From Muribaculaceae bacterium (GTDB lineage Bacteria; Bacteroidota; Bacteroidia; Bacteroidales; Muribaculaceae), in contig WGUO01000022.1 of assembly GCA_014867205.1 (NCBI GenBank), forward strand, positions 1 to 64,000: DNA of 64,000 nt, written 5' to 3'. Shown piece by piece: positions 34,394-43,100 of the stretch; position 1 is the stretch's first letter; each line of letters starts with the position of its first letter. The notes under the pieces were generated by a model that was not told where the DNA came from, made no database searches, and was given only the letters and a program-made list of their open reading frames with translations. Position numbers and translations under genes: made by a program.

Positions 34394-35824
34394 TTACTCA
34401 TCAAAGTTGAACATGGGGTCCCAGGCAGGCAGAAGCACCGGCTTCTGCTTCAGAATCTCAAGCGTGGCAGGAGTGGCATACTTCTTGTCGACCACCAGGC
34501 GGAACATATACTCATCAAACCAGCGGTCGCTCATGATGAGGTGGCCGCCGTTGGGACCATCGCCCCAACTGTTCTCGACCATCCACTTGCGGGGCTTCCC
34601 CTCGGCGTCGAGATCGACGGCCACAAGAGTCATGGCGTGCGATGACGCGCTGGCAAATGTGCGTATGCGGTCGGCCTTGTCCATGCCGAACTTTGCGCCC
34701 ATCAGCGACTCATAGTCGAAGTTGGCGGGGTCGAGCACACCACGGTCGCGGTCGAGGAACTTGCCGACGTCGCACGAGAAGTACATCATCGTGCTGTCCT
34801 TGATTGAGTTGATGGCCATCTCCTTGATCTCCTCGACGGGCAGGTTGACGTAGGTCCAGTTGTCGCCGTCGTATGAGTGACGGTCGAAGTCTATCTCGTA
34901 GAGGCGGTGATAGGGGCGCGTCGGGTCGTTCATCAGCATGACATAGTTGTGCTGCAGGTCATTGCCGGCATACTCCTTGTAGAACTGCTGCGGCGTGTAG
35001 CGGCGCGTGTGAACTGCGTTGCCATCCTTGTCTCGCCGTGTCCACTCGAACTCTGTCGGAGGCTCGCCGATCGTCAGTGCAAGCATGCGGTATATCTCTG
35101 CAAGCATATTCGACTTGCGCTCGTAGGTCTCCTTGTCGCTTCGCTTATCGGCACGCATCTGCCGGAGTTCGAGTCCATCCTCACGCAACTTATCAGACAG
35201 CAACTTGTTGAGTCGCGATGTATTCTCGGCAGAGAACGACTCGGCCATCACCTCGGCGGGAACGACGCCATACTTCATTATGTTGTCGGCCACTCCGGTA
35301 AACTGTCCCCCGTCGCTCAGCGGATTGCGTAGCATCCACTCTACCATCTTGTCGTCAAGCGGACGGTCGGCATAGTCGAGCATCCCCTGCAGGAAGAGAT
35401 TCGACTTCTCGAGCTGGTCGTAGAAGAAGTTGTAAGCCTGCGAGAGCTTGAGTTCGCCGAGATTGTTCTTAGCCATCATCTGCGAGCGGAGCACATTGAG
35501 CCCGGTGAAAAGCCAGCAGCGGCCTGAGCGCTTCTGGTCGGTTATGCCGCTGCTCTTGACGCGATGCGAGAAATGGCTGTCAAGCGCGTTGCGGTTCTCA
35601 GCATTGAGCGCAAGCACGTCGATTGACGTACCCGCCATTGCATTGCGCAGCGCACGGTTGGAGGCATTATCCTCATAGCGTGCCTTCATCTGCTCGAGCA
35701 TGGCCGGACTTATCCCGGCATCGGGTCTGGCCGCGTGGCCGGCTAACGTTACGGCACCAATGGCAAAGGCGAGAGCAAGGCTGCGCAGAGGCATGCCTGT
35801 CCGTTTGTTCTCATGTAGTCTCAT
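34394..35824 (-). CDS. pepC: C1-family cysteine peptidase (aminopeptidase C / bleomycin hydrolase type)
   Basis: The protein has 476 residues, with a signal peptide (about 1-31) that points to the periplasm, unusual for the cytosolic PepC prototype but common in Bacteroidales. The catalytic Cys sits in 'KRSGRCWLFTGLNVL' near 104, the His in 'ASSHAMTLVAVD' near 400, and the Asn in 'VENSWGD' near 422. The product would trim amino acids from peptides. It is the third gene of a tightly spaced minus-strand series (trmD, MATE, pepC, nitroreductase). Confidence 0.92.
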   Translation of the reverse strand: MRLHENKRTGMPLRSLALAFAIGAVTLAGHAARPDAGISPAMLEQMKARYEDNASNRALRNAMAGTSIDVLALNAENRNALDSHFSHRVKSSGITDQKRSGRCWLFTGLNVLRSQMMAKNNLGELKLSQAYNFFYDQLEKSNLFLQGMLDYADRPLDDKMVEWMLRNPLSDGGQFTGVADNIMKYGVVPAEVMAESFSAENTSRLNKLLSDKLREDGLELRQMRADKRSDKETYERKSNMLAEIYRMLALTIGEPPTEFEWTRRDKDGNAVHTRRYTPQQFYKEYAGNDLQHNYVMLMNDPTRPYHRLYEIDFDRHSYDGDNWTYVNLPVEEIKEMAINSIKDSTMMYFSCDVGKFLDRDRGVLDPANFDYESLMGAKFGMDKADRIRTFASASSHAMTLVAVDLDAEGKPRKWMVENSWGDGPNGGHLIMSDRWFDEYMFRLVVDKKYATPATLEILKQKPVLLPAWDPMFNFDE

Positions 35825-35884
35825 AGATTCAGGTCTTTATTGAAAAACTGCCTAAAGTTACAACTTTCCCCGGCAATTTCCAAA

Positions 35885-37282
35885 TCAGGCGGCGGTAAAT
35901 CCCTTGTGCTGCCAGCGGCGCGACTCCCAGCGGCGTATGAACACCACTCCGCGTATGTTCTCGTCAAGGGCGAACATCCACCACATGCCGAGTATGCCGA
36001 AGCCGAACGTGATGCCGAACAGATAGGCGCACACCACCGCCACACTCCACATCCACACTAATCCGACGTAGAAGGGATAGTTGACATCACCGGCGGCCTG
36101 GAGCACATTTACGAAAAGTATATTGATCGGCCGGCCGATCTCAAGCACCACATCAATCCAGAGTATCGCGACGCCAAGCGCGATTATCTCGGGGTTGGAG
36201 GTCAGGGTGGTCATGATCGTGGTTCCCGACACCGCGATCGCGACCGAGAAGAGCAGTGTCCATACGAGCGCCACCTTCATGACGTAACGGCCCATAAGGT
36301 ATGCCCCCTGCCATTTGCCCGCACCTACCAGATGCCCGATGCATATGGCACCGGCGTGTGAGATGGCGATGGAGAACAGGTATACGTACATTATGATGTT
36401 CACACAGTAGGTGCGCGCCGCAAGAGCCTCCATGCCCAGCGAGGTGATGAAGTAGGCTATGACGAGTTGGGAGCAACTGTAGCTCATCTGCTCCCCTGCA
36501 GAAGGAAGACCTATCTTCATGAGATTTCGGAACTCCTGACGCGGCCAATGCCGGAATATATGTGTCGGAAAGCGATGGACGACCGTGCGGAACATCATGA
36601 TGGCCATCAGCACCATGGCCACCATGCGGCATGTGGCCGTGGATATCGCCGCCCCCTGCACACCGAGTGCCGGGGCGCCGAACTTCCCGAATATCAGTGC
36701 GTAATTGCCCAAGATGTTAAGGCAGTTCACCACAAGTATCACCATCATCGGGTAGACGGCGCGGTTGTTCGAGCGAAGCACGGCCGAGAGCGTCAGCTGC
36801 AGGGCCTGGAAAAAGGCGAACGCCCCGACTATCTCCATATATCCGATACCCTCGGCCAGCATCTCTCCCTCAAGTCCGAGCGCGACCAGTATCTCGCGCG
36901 CGCAGATGGAGAGCCCGAGGCTCACCGCCACGCCGAAAATGAGGTTGACTACAAGCGAGACACCGACAACAGTCTCCATGCGGTCGCGCATGCCGGCCCC
37001 GAGATACTGGCTGCATAGCACTGATGTGCCGAGATTTATGACCTCGAAGATAATGAACGTGAATGTGATCATCTGGTTGGCGAGTCCGACTGCGGCCACA
37101 CTGGCGTCGGAGTGTCTCGACAGCATGAATGTGTCGACGGCTCCGAGGGTCATGATCAGCAGCGTCTCGACCAGTATGGGGAGCGTCAGCGACGCGAGCT
37201 CGCGCCGCAATGGCGACGAGGCGCGCCGGCGTCCCGTCAGCCGCGCCGGCAGCGCGGCCGCTATTGTATTCTGTATTCTCAA
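35885..37282 (-). CDS. MATE-family efflux transporter
   Basis: The protein has 465 residues and twelve predicted membrane segments in two MatE repeats (about 30-195 and 255-420). 'VDTFMLSRHSDASVAAVGLANQ' is the characteristic first-helix pattern (here over 20 residues only in total span). It is an inner-membrane cation-coupled multidrug exporter by family. The first 25 residues are basic and poorly conserved, so the true start may lie further in. It lies 68 bases after trmD and 60 bases before the C1 peptidase gene. Confidence 0.9.
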   Translation of the reverse strand: MRIQNTIAAALPARLTGRRRASSPLRRELASLTLPILVETLLIMTLGAVDTFMLSRHSDASVAAVGLANQMITFTFIIFEVINLGTSVLCSQYLGAGMRDRMETVVGVSLVVNLIFGVAVSLGLSICAREILVALGLEGEMLAEGIGYMEIVGAFAFFQALQLTLSAVLRSNNRAVYPMMVILVVNCLNILGNYALIFGKFGAPALGVQGAAISTATCRMVAMVLMAIMMFRTVVHRFPTHIFRHWPRQEFRNLMKIGLPSAGEQMSYSCSQLVIAYFITSLGMEALAARTYCVNIIMYVYLFSIAISHAGAICIGHLVGAGKWQGAYLMGRYVMKVALVWTLLFSVAIAVSGTTIMTTLTSNPEIIALGVAILWIDVVLEIGRPINILFVNVLQAAGDVNYPFYVGLVWMWSVAVVCAYLFGITFGFGILGMWWMFALDENIRGVVFIRRWESRRWQHKGFTAA

Positions 37283-37350
37283 ATCCTTCCCTTTATTTCT
37301 TCAGCAAATCCCGGATAATCATTCAGTAAAACCTAATTCCCCATTGCCTC

Positions 37351-38025
37351 TCATTTCAGCATGTCGGGCCGGAGGCGGCGGGTGCGCTCAAGCGCCTGCT
37401 CGTAACGCCATTCGGCTATCTTGGCCTCATGACCCGACAGCAGTATGTCAGGCACGCGCCAGCCGTTGTATTCGGCGGGACGCGAGTAGACCGGAGGGGC
37501 AAGCAGGCCATCCTGGAACGAGTCGGAGAGTGCCGACTGCTCGTCGCCTATCACGCCCGGCAGCAGACGCACCACGGCATCGGCCACGACGGCACCCGGC
37601 AACTCGCCTCCTGTCAGCACATAGTCACCTATCGAGATCTCGCGTGTGATCAGATGCTCGCGCACCCTGAAGTCCACTCCCTTGTAGTGGCCGCACAGTA
37701 TTATGATGTTCTTCATCAGCGAGAGTGAGTTGGCGATAGGCTGCGAGAAGGTCTCGCCGTCGGGAGTCATGAATATCACCTCGTCATAGTCGCGCTCGGC
37801 CTTCAGTTTAGAGATGCATGCGTCGATGGGCTGTATCTGCATCACCATGCCGGCCTCTCCGCCAAACGGATAGTCGTCGACCTTGCGGTGTCGGCTGGTG
37901 GTATAGTCGCGCAGGTTATGCACCACAATCTCGGCGAGGCCCTTCTCCTGGGCACGTTTCAGTATCGAGCACCCGAAGAACGCCTCGAGCATCTCGGGGA
38001 CAACGGTCAGCAGGTCTATTCTCAT
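37351..38025 (-). CDS. trmD: tRNA (guanine-37-N1)-methyltransferase
   Basis: The protein has 224 residues, the usual length for this SPOUT enzyme. 'MRIDLLTVVPEML' is the family start, 'DDYPFGGEAGMVM' lies near 52, and the trefoil-knot SAM site is 'IGDYVLTGGELPG' near 133. 'VYSRPAEYNGWRVPDILLSG' follows near 178. It methylates G37 next to the anticodon and prevents frameshifts. It heads a minus-strand series with the MATE and peptidase genes. Confidence 0.97.
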   Translation of the reverse strand: MRIDLLTVVPEMLEAFFGCSILKRAQEKGLAEIVVHNLRDYTTSRHRKVDDYPFGGEAGMVMQIQPIDACISKLKAERDYDEVIFMTPDGETFSQPIANSLSLMKNIIILCGHYKGVDFRVREHLITREISIGDYVLTGGELPGAVVADAVVRLLPGVIGDEQSALSDSFQDGLLAPPVYSRPAEYNGWRVPDILLSGHEAKIAEWRYEQALERTRRLRPDMLK

Positions 38026-38095
38026 GAGTCAGGTCTGTTTCTTATGAAAACGGGTCCGCGCGGTAGACGCGGCATCCAACATTTTTAACGTGAAT

Positions 38096-38126
38096 AAGCG
38101 CCCTCCCGTATGCGGGAAGGCGCTTT
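38096..38126. terminator. hairpin between inositol-phosphate synthase and trmD
   Basis: AAGCGCC-CTCCCG-TATG-CGGGAAG-GCGCTT forms a long stem. The T-run is on the plus strand side, while both neighbours are on the minus strand. It may still end the upstream transcript, but it is not a textbook terminator in that direction. Confidence 0.5.
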
Positions 38127-38155
38127 TTAGATATTTTTACAATATGGAGCGTGGA

Positions 38156-39484
38156 TCAGTCAATCTCCTCGTCAGCCTCGTAGCCACCCATCTCGCGGAT
38201 GGCGTTCTTGAGCATCGTGTACTGCTGGAAGAGGTGGTTTACAGGCACCTCGCCCTCGGTGTAGTCGTGCATCGGGCTCTTGAGGAAGAAACTCAGGAAG
38301 CGCTGTATGCCGTGACGGCCGGCGCGCTGAGCGAGGTCGCTGAGCAGTACGAGGTCGAGGCAGAGGGGAGCGGCAAGGATAGAGTCGCGGCAGAGGAAGT
38401 TGATCTTGATCTGCATCGGATAGCCCATCCATCCGAAGATGTCGATATTGTCCCAGCCCTCCTTGTTGTCGTTGCGCGGGGGATAGTAGTTGATGCGCAC
38501 CTTGTGGTAGTACTGGGTGTCCTCGTCGTTGCCATGGCCATAGAGGTCAGGCTGGTTCTCAGGAACGAGGATGCTCTCGAGTGTAGATAGCTTGGAAACC
38601 TCTTTTGTGCGGAAGTTGGCCGGCTCGTCAAGCACGAGGCCGTCGCGGTTACCGAGGATGTTGGTCGAGAACCAGCCGTTGAGGCCGAGGCAGCGTGTGC
38701 CGATGATCGGCGCGAAGCCCGACTTCACGAGTGTCTGGCCAGTCTTGAAGTCCTTGCCGGCTATAGGCATTCCGGTCTTCTCGGCGAGTTCCCACATGGC
38801 GGGAATGTCGACAGTCGTGTTGGGAGCGCCCATGATGAAGGGGCAGCCCTCCGACAGCGCGGCGTAGGCATAGCACATCGAGGGGGCGATGTGCTCCTTG
38901 TCGTCGGCCTTCATCGCAGCCTCGAGCGATGCGACAGATGCATGAATCTTCTCGTCAACCGGTACGTACACCTCAGTCGAGGCAGCCCAGAGCACTACCA
39001 CACGGTCAACGCCGGTCTCGGCCTTGAAGCGGCGGATATCCTCACGGATCTGCTCTGTCATGTCCCAGCGGTCCTTGACGTCCTTGATATTGTCGCCGTC
39101 GAGACGCTTTGCGTAATTATGGTCGAAAGCCGCCTTCATGGGCTTGATGGCCTCGAGTTCCTCTTTCACGGGGTTGATGTCCTTCTCCTTGAGCACCTCG
39201 CAGTTGATCGCAGACTCATAGGCGTTGGCGGGATAGACGTCCCATGCGCCGAAAACGATGTCGTTCAGGTCTGCCAGAGGCACGATATCCTTATAGTGGA
39301 GATATTTCTTATCTGCGCCGCGGCCTACGCGGATCTTGTCATACTGTGTCATGGAGCCGACGGGCTTTGCAAGTCCCTTGCGTGTCATCAGCACTCCGGT
39401 CATGAATGTCGAGGAGACTGCACCGAGTCCCACTACCAAAACTCCAAGCTTGCCCTTGGGAGCTTCTGCTTTCTTTGTTGACAT
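38156..39484 (-). CDS. ino1: myo-inositol-1-phosphate synthase
   Basis: The protein has 442 residues. The NAD-binding start 'KLGVLVVGLGAVSSTFMTGV' is followed by 'VVLWAASTEVYVP' and 'CPFIMGAPNTTVDIPAMWEL'. The catalytic block 'GKDFKTGQTLVKSG' and 'DSILAAPLCLDLV' complete the family pattern. It converts glucose-6-phosphate to inositol-phosphate in the cytoplasm. In Bacteroides thetaiotaomicron the homologue feeds inositol-lipid synthesis. Here it lies 280 bases downstream of the HAD/CDP-transferase/ATP-grasp/nucleotidyltransferase group on the same strand, with what looks like its own promoter. Confidence 0.95.
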   Translation of the reverse strand: MSTKKAEAPKGKLGVLVVGLGAVSSTFMTGVLMTRKGLAKPVGSMTQYDKIRVGRGADKKYLHYKDIVPLADLNDIVFGAWDVYPANAYESAINCEVLKEKDINPVKEELEAIKPMKAAFDHNYAKRLDGDNIKDVKDRWDMTEQIREDIRRFKAETGVDRVVVLWAASTEVYVPVDEKIHASVASLEAAMKADDKEHIAPSMCYAYAALSEGCPFIMGAPNTTVDIPAMWELAEKTGMPIAGKDFKTGQTLVKSGFAPIIGTRCLGLNGWFSTNILGNRDGLVLDEPANFRTKEVSKLSTLESILVPENQPDLYGHGNDEDTQYYHKVRINYYPPRNDNKEGWDNIDIFGWMGYPMQIKINFLCRDSILAAPLCLDLVLLSDLAQRAGRHGIQRFLSFFLKSPMHDYTEGEVPVNHLFQQYTMLKNAIREMGGYEADEEID

Positions 39485-39704
39485 AATGTAATGTGTTTTC
39501 TATATTTTCTTCTTTGACTTAACATGTCACATCCCCGTCCCGGACCAGGCGTTGCACGCCCTTATCGCCTGAAATCGCGGTCATACTGCCCGCGTGTGGG
39601 GATAGACGTTGTAAAATTATATCCTATTTTGCATTTAACAAAGCTTTTTCAGTAAAAATTACCGCATTGAATTCTTAATTTATCTTAACAGGCAGCATTT
39701 TTGC

Positions 39705-39736
39705 CAAATTTATGTTAAATATATATTTTAACACAA
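39705..39736 (-). promoter_or_regulatory. probable promoter of inositol-phosphate synthase
   Basis: Minus strand TTG (39734-39736), a 21-base spacer and TAAATTTG (39705-39712). It would give a leader of about 210 bases. It suggests ino1 can be expressed apart from the upstream inositol-lipid genes. No other feature was found in 39485-39764. Confidence 0.4.
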
Positions 39737-39764
39737 GCGTATTGTTAATTTGTGCAAACTATGC

Positions 39765-40484
39765 TTACAGCAAAATCGAGAGAACCTCGTCAAGTCTCGC
39801 GATGATATTCGGGTGGAACTGCGCGTCTTCCTCGGCTGTCCAGCCCTTCCCCTTGAGCCATATTGCCTGGCATCCGATTGATTCGGCCGGCACGATGTCC
39901 TTGCGGTAGGAGTCGCCGATGACCAGTGTCTCCTCTGGCAGCAGTCCGAGAGCCTTGACCCCATGCTCGAATATGCGCGGGTCGGGCTTGCGGATTCCCA
40001 TGACCGCGCTCTCGATTATCGCCTGGAAATATTTGCGAACGCCGAAGTCCTCGAGCACGGTCTCTATGTTACCGTAGAAGTTCGATACGAGCACCATGGG
40101 ATAACGCTGCGACAGGGCCTCGAGCACCGGCGTGGCGTTTGCCACACTGCCACGCGCCGCCTCGTAGCATATGCGCGCTGTCTCCTCGGTCTTTGTCTCC
40201 ACGGCATCGGGCGAGATGTATCCGTTCGATGCAAGCCATTCGAGCTCTATGCGCATCTTGATGAGCAGCATGTCGTGGAAGTCGTGGGCCGGGAGTATGT
40301 GCCGTTCACGCGCAAGCTCACGCTCGGCGTAGACGTATGCCTCGCGGAACTCCGCCTTGTCGACGGCCACGCAGGCCTCCTGATAGGCGTTCCATATGAT
40401 TTCGCTCCAGTGGTCACCACCGGTATCGAGTGTGCCGCCGTAATCGAATATAAGGCCCTTGACCTTTGTGATGTCAATATTCAT
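39765..40484 (-). CDS. HAD-family phosphohydrolase of the inositol-lipid group
   Basis: The protein has 239 residues. Motif I is 'LIFDYGGTLDTGG' near residue 11, motif II 'VLVSNFYG' near 132, and motifs III/IV 'RKPDPRIF...VIGDSYRKDI' near 167-195. The second motif I Asp is replaced ('DYGGT'), as in many HAD phosphatases of this subclass. Its start overlaps the CDP-alcohol transferase stop by 11 bases, so the two are coupled. It may dephosphorylate an inositol-phosphate or lipid-phosphate intermediate. The assignment rests on context, not sequence. Confidence 0.8.
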   Translation of the reverse strand: MNIDITKVKGLIFDYGGTLDTGGDHWSEIIWNAYQEACVAVDKAEFREAYVYAERELARERHILPAHDFHDMLLIKMRIELEWLASNGYISPDAVETKTEETARICYEAARGSVANATPVLEALSQRYPMVLVSNFYGNIETVLEDFGVRKYFQAIIESAVMGIRKPDPRIFEHGVKALGLLPEETLVIGDSYRKDIVPAESIGCQAIWLKGKGWTAEEDAQFHPNIIARLDEVLSILL

Positions 40485-41442
40485 ATGCAGTATTGTTTAG
40501 TTTTTCGGTGAGTTGTCGGCAAATCCGCTCGTGGCGCCCCATCATGTAGACAAGTATTACGTTGAGCACTGTGAGCTCGAACGCGAAGTAAAGCCACGGC
40601 ATGCGGAATATGAGTATCGAGGCGAACAGCGCTATCGTGCGCACATTGAACGACAGGATGTTTGTATACTTCATCAGCGGGAGGCTGAGCGCGCGGAACT
40701 CATCGCGGAATTTCTGCGGCACGTTGCCTGCGAACCGCTTGCGCATGGCGGCGCGGAGCGCCTGCATGCGCGGCGTGCGGCTCTCCTGGCCGACGGTGTA
40801 GTTCAGATAGAACGTCATCACCAGTTTCTGCCAGAAATTGCCACTCCATGTCATGCGTCTGTACTTCTCGCGCAGGTCAGATGCAGTCTCAAGCTCGCTG
40901 CCTCCCTCACCCTTGAGGAACCAGAGGTGGAACTGCCGGTAATAGTCGGCCATGGCGGCCTGGGTGGCATGGCATAGCCCCGTCACGACGGCCATTACCC
41001 ATATCACCCAGTTGTGGGCCATGAAGAAGTCGCTCGTCACGTTCTCTCGCAGGCAAATGGCAACATATATGGCGGCGAACCAGAGGTCTCCGCTCAGTCC
41101 GTCGAGTATGCGGCCTATGCGTGAGTATTTTCCGGTCATGCGCGCGAGCTGTCCGTCGGCACTGTCGAATGAGTCGGCCCATATCAGCAGGAACATGCCG
41201 AGGATATTCCACCATATGTTATTGAAATAGAAGCACACGCCTGCTCCGACACCCAAGAATATAGAGGCCACGGTGATGGCGTTGGGTGTCACTCCTAACT
41301 TGCGAGCGAGCACGGCCCATGCGTATCCTATGGGGCGATAGAAGTAAAGGTCGATATGCTCCTCGGTGTCCATCGACTTCAGCGACTCGCGGTATTCGGC
41401 GCCGAAAAGTCCGCCTGATTTTCTTTTCTTACTGTCTGTCAT
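40474..41442 (-). CDS. CDP-alcohol phosphatidyltransferase (inositol-lipid synthase candidate)
   Basis: The protein has 322 residues and several membrane helices. The signature DxxDGxxAR is seen as 'DSADGQLAR' near 110, followed 8 residues later by 'GRILDGLSGD'. The usual ending is GxxxDxxxD; here the last Asp is displaced by one position. The ATG at 41442 overlaps the ATP-grasp stop by ATGA; longer starts lie entirely within that gene and are rejected. With a CDP-inositol-forming partner upstream, it would join inositol phosphate to diacylglycerol or ceramide in the inner membrane. The acceptor is not known. Confidence 0.85.
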   Translation of the reverse strand: MTDSKKRKSGGLFGAEYRESLKSMDTEEHIDLYFYRPIGYAWAVLARKLGVTPNAITVASIFLGVGAGVCFYFNNIWWNILGMFLLIWADSFDSADGQLARMTGKYSRIGRILDGLSGDLWFAAIYVAICLRENVTSDFFMAHNWVIWVMAVVTGLCHATQAAMADYYRQFHLWFLKGEGGSELETASDLREKYRRMTWSGNFWQKLVMTFYLNYTVGQESRTPRMQALRAAMRKRFAGNVPQKFRDEFRALSLPLMKYTNILSFNVRTIALFASILIFRMPWLYFAFELTVLNVILVYMMGRHERICRQLTEKLNNTAYEY

Positions 41443-42308
41443 TTCTTTTTCCATTCCTTGATAGCCTTGAGCACGCACTTGGCGATGGCCACGCCTCCCT
41501 CGGCGCGGCATGGCGCGAAACTCGGCCAGTCGTTGAAATCGATTATCCTTATCGTGCCGTCGGCATCGACTATGCAGTCGCCGCCATAAATGCGCACATC
41601 CATTATCTCTGATGCGCGCTGGCACATGTCGCGGAGTCCCTGCTCGTCGAAGGAGAATCCCTGCGACTTGCCGTTGACAACCTCGTAGCCGTATTTCGAG
41701 TGTCCCTCGTCAAATGGATAGAACCAGTGGAAGAAGGGCTGTCCGCTGACGCCGTAGAACTTCACGAGGTCGCCCACGAGATGACGGTTGATTACCGCGC
41801 GCCCTATGCCACGGTAGAAATATTCGTGAAGCACCTCCTGGGCCTCCTCGATGTGGCGGCAGTAGCTTACGTCCTCCTTGTGCATGGCATGGAAGTCGCC
41901 TCGCTTGATCCAGCAGGCCCCGAATCCGGCCTTCTCGAGTTCGCCGCGCACATCCTCATTGGTATTGACGATCAGGCTCTCGGGGTAGGGTATGCCGTTG
42001 CCGAGAAGCATGCGGGTCATGCGCTCGCGGGTGCAGTTCTCGATGCCGTACCCGCTGTTGATCACGAGTTTGCCGCGTTCCTCCAGGCTGATGAGCTTGC
42101 GTATCGACGCCTGCTCGCGGCACATGTTGAGCACGACGTCCTCATCGATGTCTGCGGCCTGGAACTGCTCCTCGCTGTACACCGTAACCTCGCAGCCGCG
42201 CTTGCGCAACTGGTCGGCGGCCGCGTTGAATATGGCCGCGTCGTTGCCTATATGATTGGGTGAGTATGCGCCGGCGCGCATCACTCCCGCTATCTTTATG
42301 TCTGCCAT
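41439..42308 (-). CDS. ATP-grasp-like enzyme of unknown substrate in the inositol-lipid group
   Basis: The protein has 289 residues. 'FGACWIKRGDFHAMHKEDV' near 130 resembles the ATP-grasp lysine region, and 'RIYGGDCIVDADGTIRIIDF' near 240 followed by 'NDWPSF' is the metal-binding end of the fold. It is a carboxylate-amine/thiol ligase type, so it may add an amino acid or similar group to an intermediate. The ATG at 42308 was chosen; an in-frame GTG at 42329 overlaps the nucleotidyltransferase stop and is the alternative. It is coupled by ATGA to the CDP-alcohol transferase. Confidence 0.75.
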   Translation of the reverse strand: MADIKIAGVMRAGAYSPNHIGNDAAIFNAAADQLRKRGCEVTVYSEEQFQAADIDEDVVLNMCREQASIRKLISLEERGKLVINSGYGIENCTRERMTRMLLGNGIPYPESLIVNTNEDVRGELEKAGFGACWIKRGDFHAMHKEDVSYCRHIEEAQEVLHEYFYRGIGRAVINRHLVGDLVKFYGVSGQPFFHWFYPFDEGHSKYGYEVVNGKSQGFSFDEQGLRDMCQRASEIMDVRIYGGDCIVDADGTIRIIDFNDWPSFAPCRAEGGVAIAKCVLKAIKEWKKK

Positions 42309-42325
42309 TGTGTTGGTTGTTGTAT

Positions 42326-43042
42326 TCACTCTTCACCGCCGACAAATCGCCGGGCCTTCTCTATGTCGCCGGCGTGGTCGACGTCGATTATCTTGCCCAT
42401 GTCGTAGGCCTTCAGTCTCAGCCCGGCCTTGACGAGTGCCCGCTGGAAATTGCGCATGCGCGACACTCCACGGTGCAGGCAGTCATCGAGTATGTCGATG
42501 GCACGGGTGTCGAGACCGTAGATGCCGCCCGAGATATATCGGGCCCCGGACCATGCCTCGTCGCGAAAGGCGGTGATATCCATCGACGAGTCTGTCTCGA
42601 CATAGAGGGGCTTCTCATCGTCGATATGGCGGGTCACGGCCATCATTCCCTCGATTTCTGCCGGCGCGGAGGCGAACGCCTCAACATAGCGGCGGAAGTC
42701 TTCCTCGCGGAATATGGTGTCGACCGTCGTGAGCACAAACCGTCCGCGGCCCCGCAGTGTGGAGCCGAGCTCATAGAAACTGTGCATCGACGACGGGGTG
42801 CTCTTTACGGTCAGTTCGAGGCGCGCGCGCATCGTGGGTGCTATGGCACGAAGATAATCGGCGACCTCGGTCATCTGCTCGTTGACTATGACGCTGATAT
42901 ACTCGGCGCCGAGGTCTTCGAATATCGAGATAAGCCGGCCTATCATCGGCCTTCCGTCTATCTCGACCAGAGGCTTAGGGAGACTCACGCCTTCCTGTAC
43001 GAGCCGGCTCCCCTCGCCGGCCGCTATGATTCCAAAATTCAT
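42326..43042 (-). CDS. sugar-phosphate-type nucleotidyltransferase (candidate CTP:inositol-phosphate cytidylyltransferase)
   Basis: The protein has 238 residues. 'IIAAGEGSRL' with 'LPKPLVEIDGRPMI' near 4-35 is the nucleotide-binding signature of NTP transferases. 'FVLTTVDTIF' near 100 supplies the metal-binding Asp, and 'MGKIIDVDHAGDIEKA' near 215 the second. Next to a CDP-alcohol transferase and an inositol-phosphate synthase it is best read as making CDP-inositol, as in archaeal and thermophile IPCT enzymes. That substrate is inference. It heads the four-gene group and follows pdxA by 58 bases. Confidence 0.82.
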   Translation of the reverse strand: MNFGIIAAGEGSRLVQEGVSLPKPLVEIDGRPMIGRLISIFEDLGAEYISVIVNEQMTEVADYLRAIAPTMRARLELTVKSTPSSMHSFYELGSTLRGRGRFVLTTVDTIFREEDFRRYVEAFASAPAEIEGMMAVTRHIDDEKPLYVETDSSMDITAFRDEAWSGARYISGGIYGLDTRAIDILDDCLHRGVSRMRNFQRALVKAGLRLKAYDMGKIIDVDHAGDIEKARRFVGGEE

Positions 43043-43100
43043 TTCTAATGCTGTTTGCTTGTTTCCGGCCGCGTGTCGGGACCGGAATTACAGTATGCCT

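Noticed and set aside
41443..41625. Longer N-terminus for the CDP-alcohol transferase
   Set aside because: It would lie wholly inside the ATP-grasp gene, while the ATG at 41442 forms a normal ATGA overlap and gives the family-like start.
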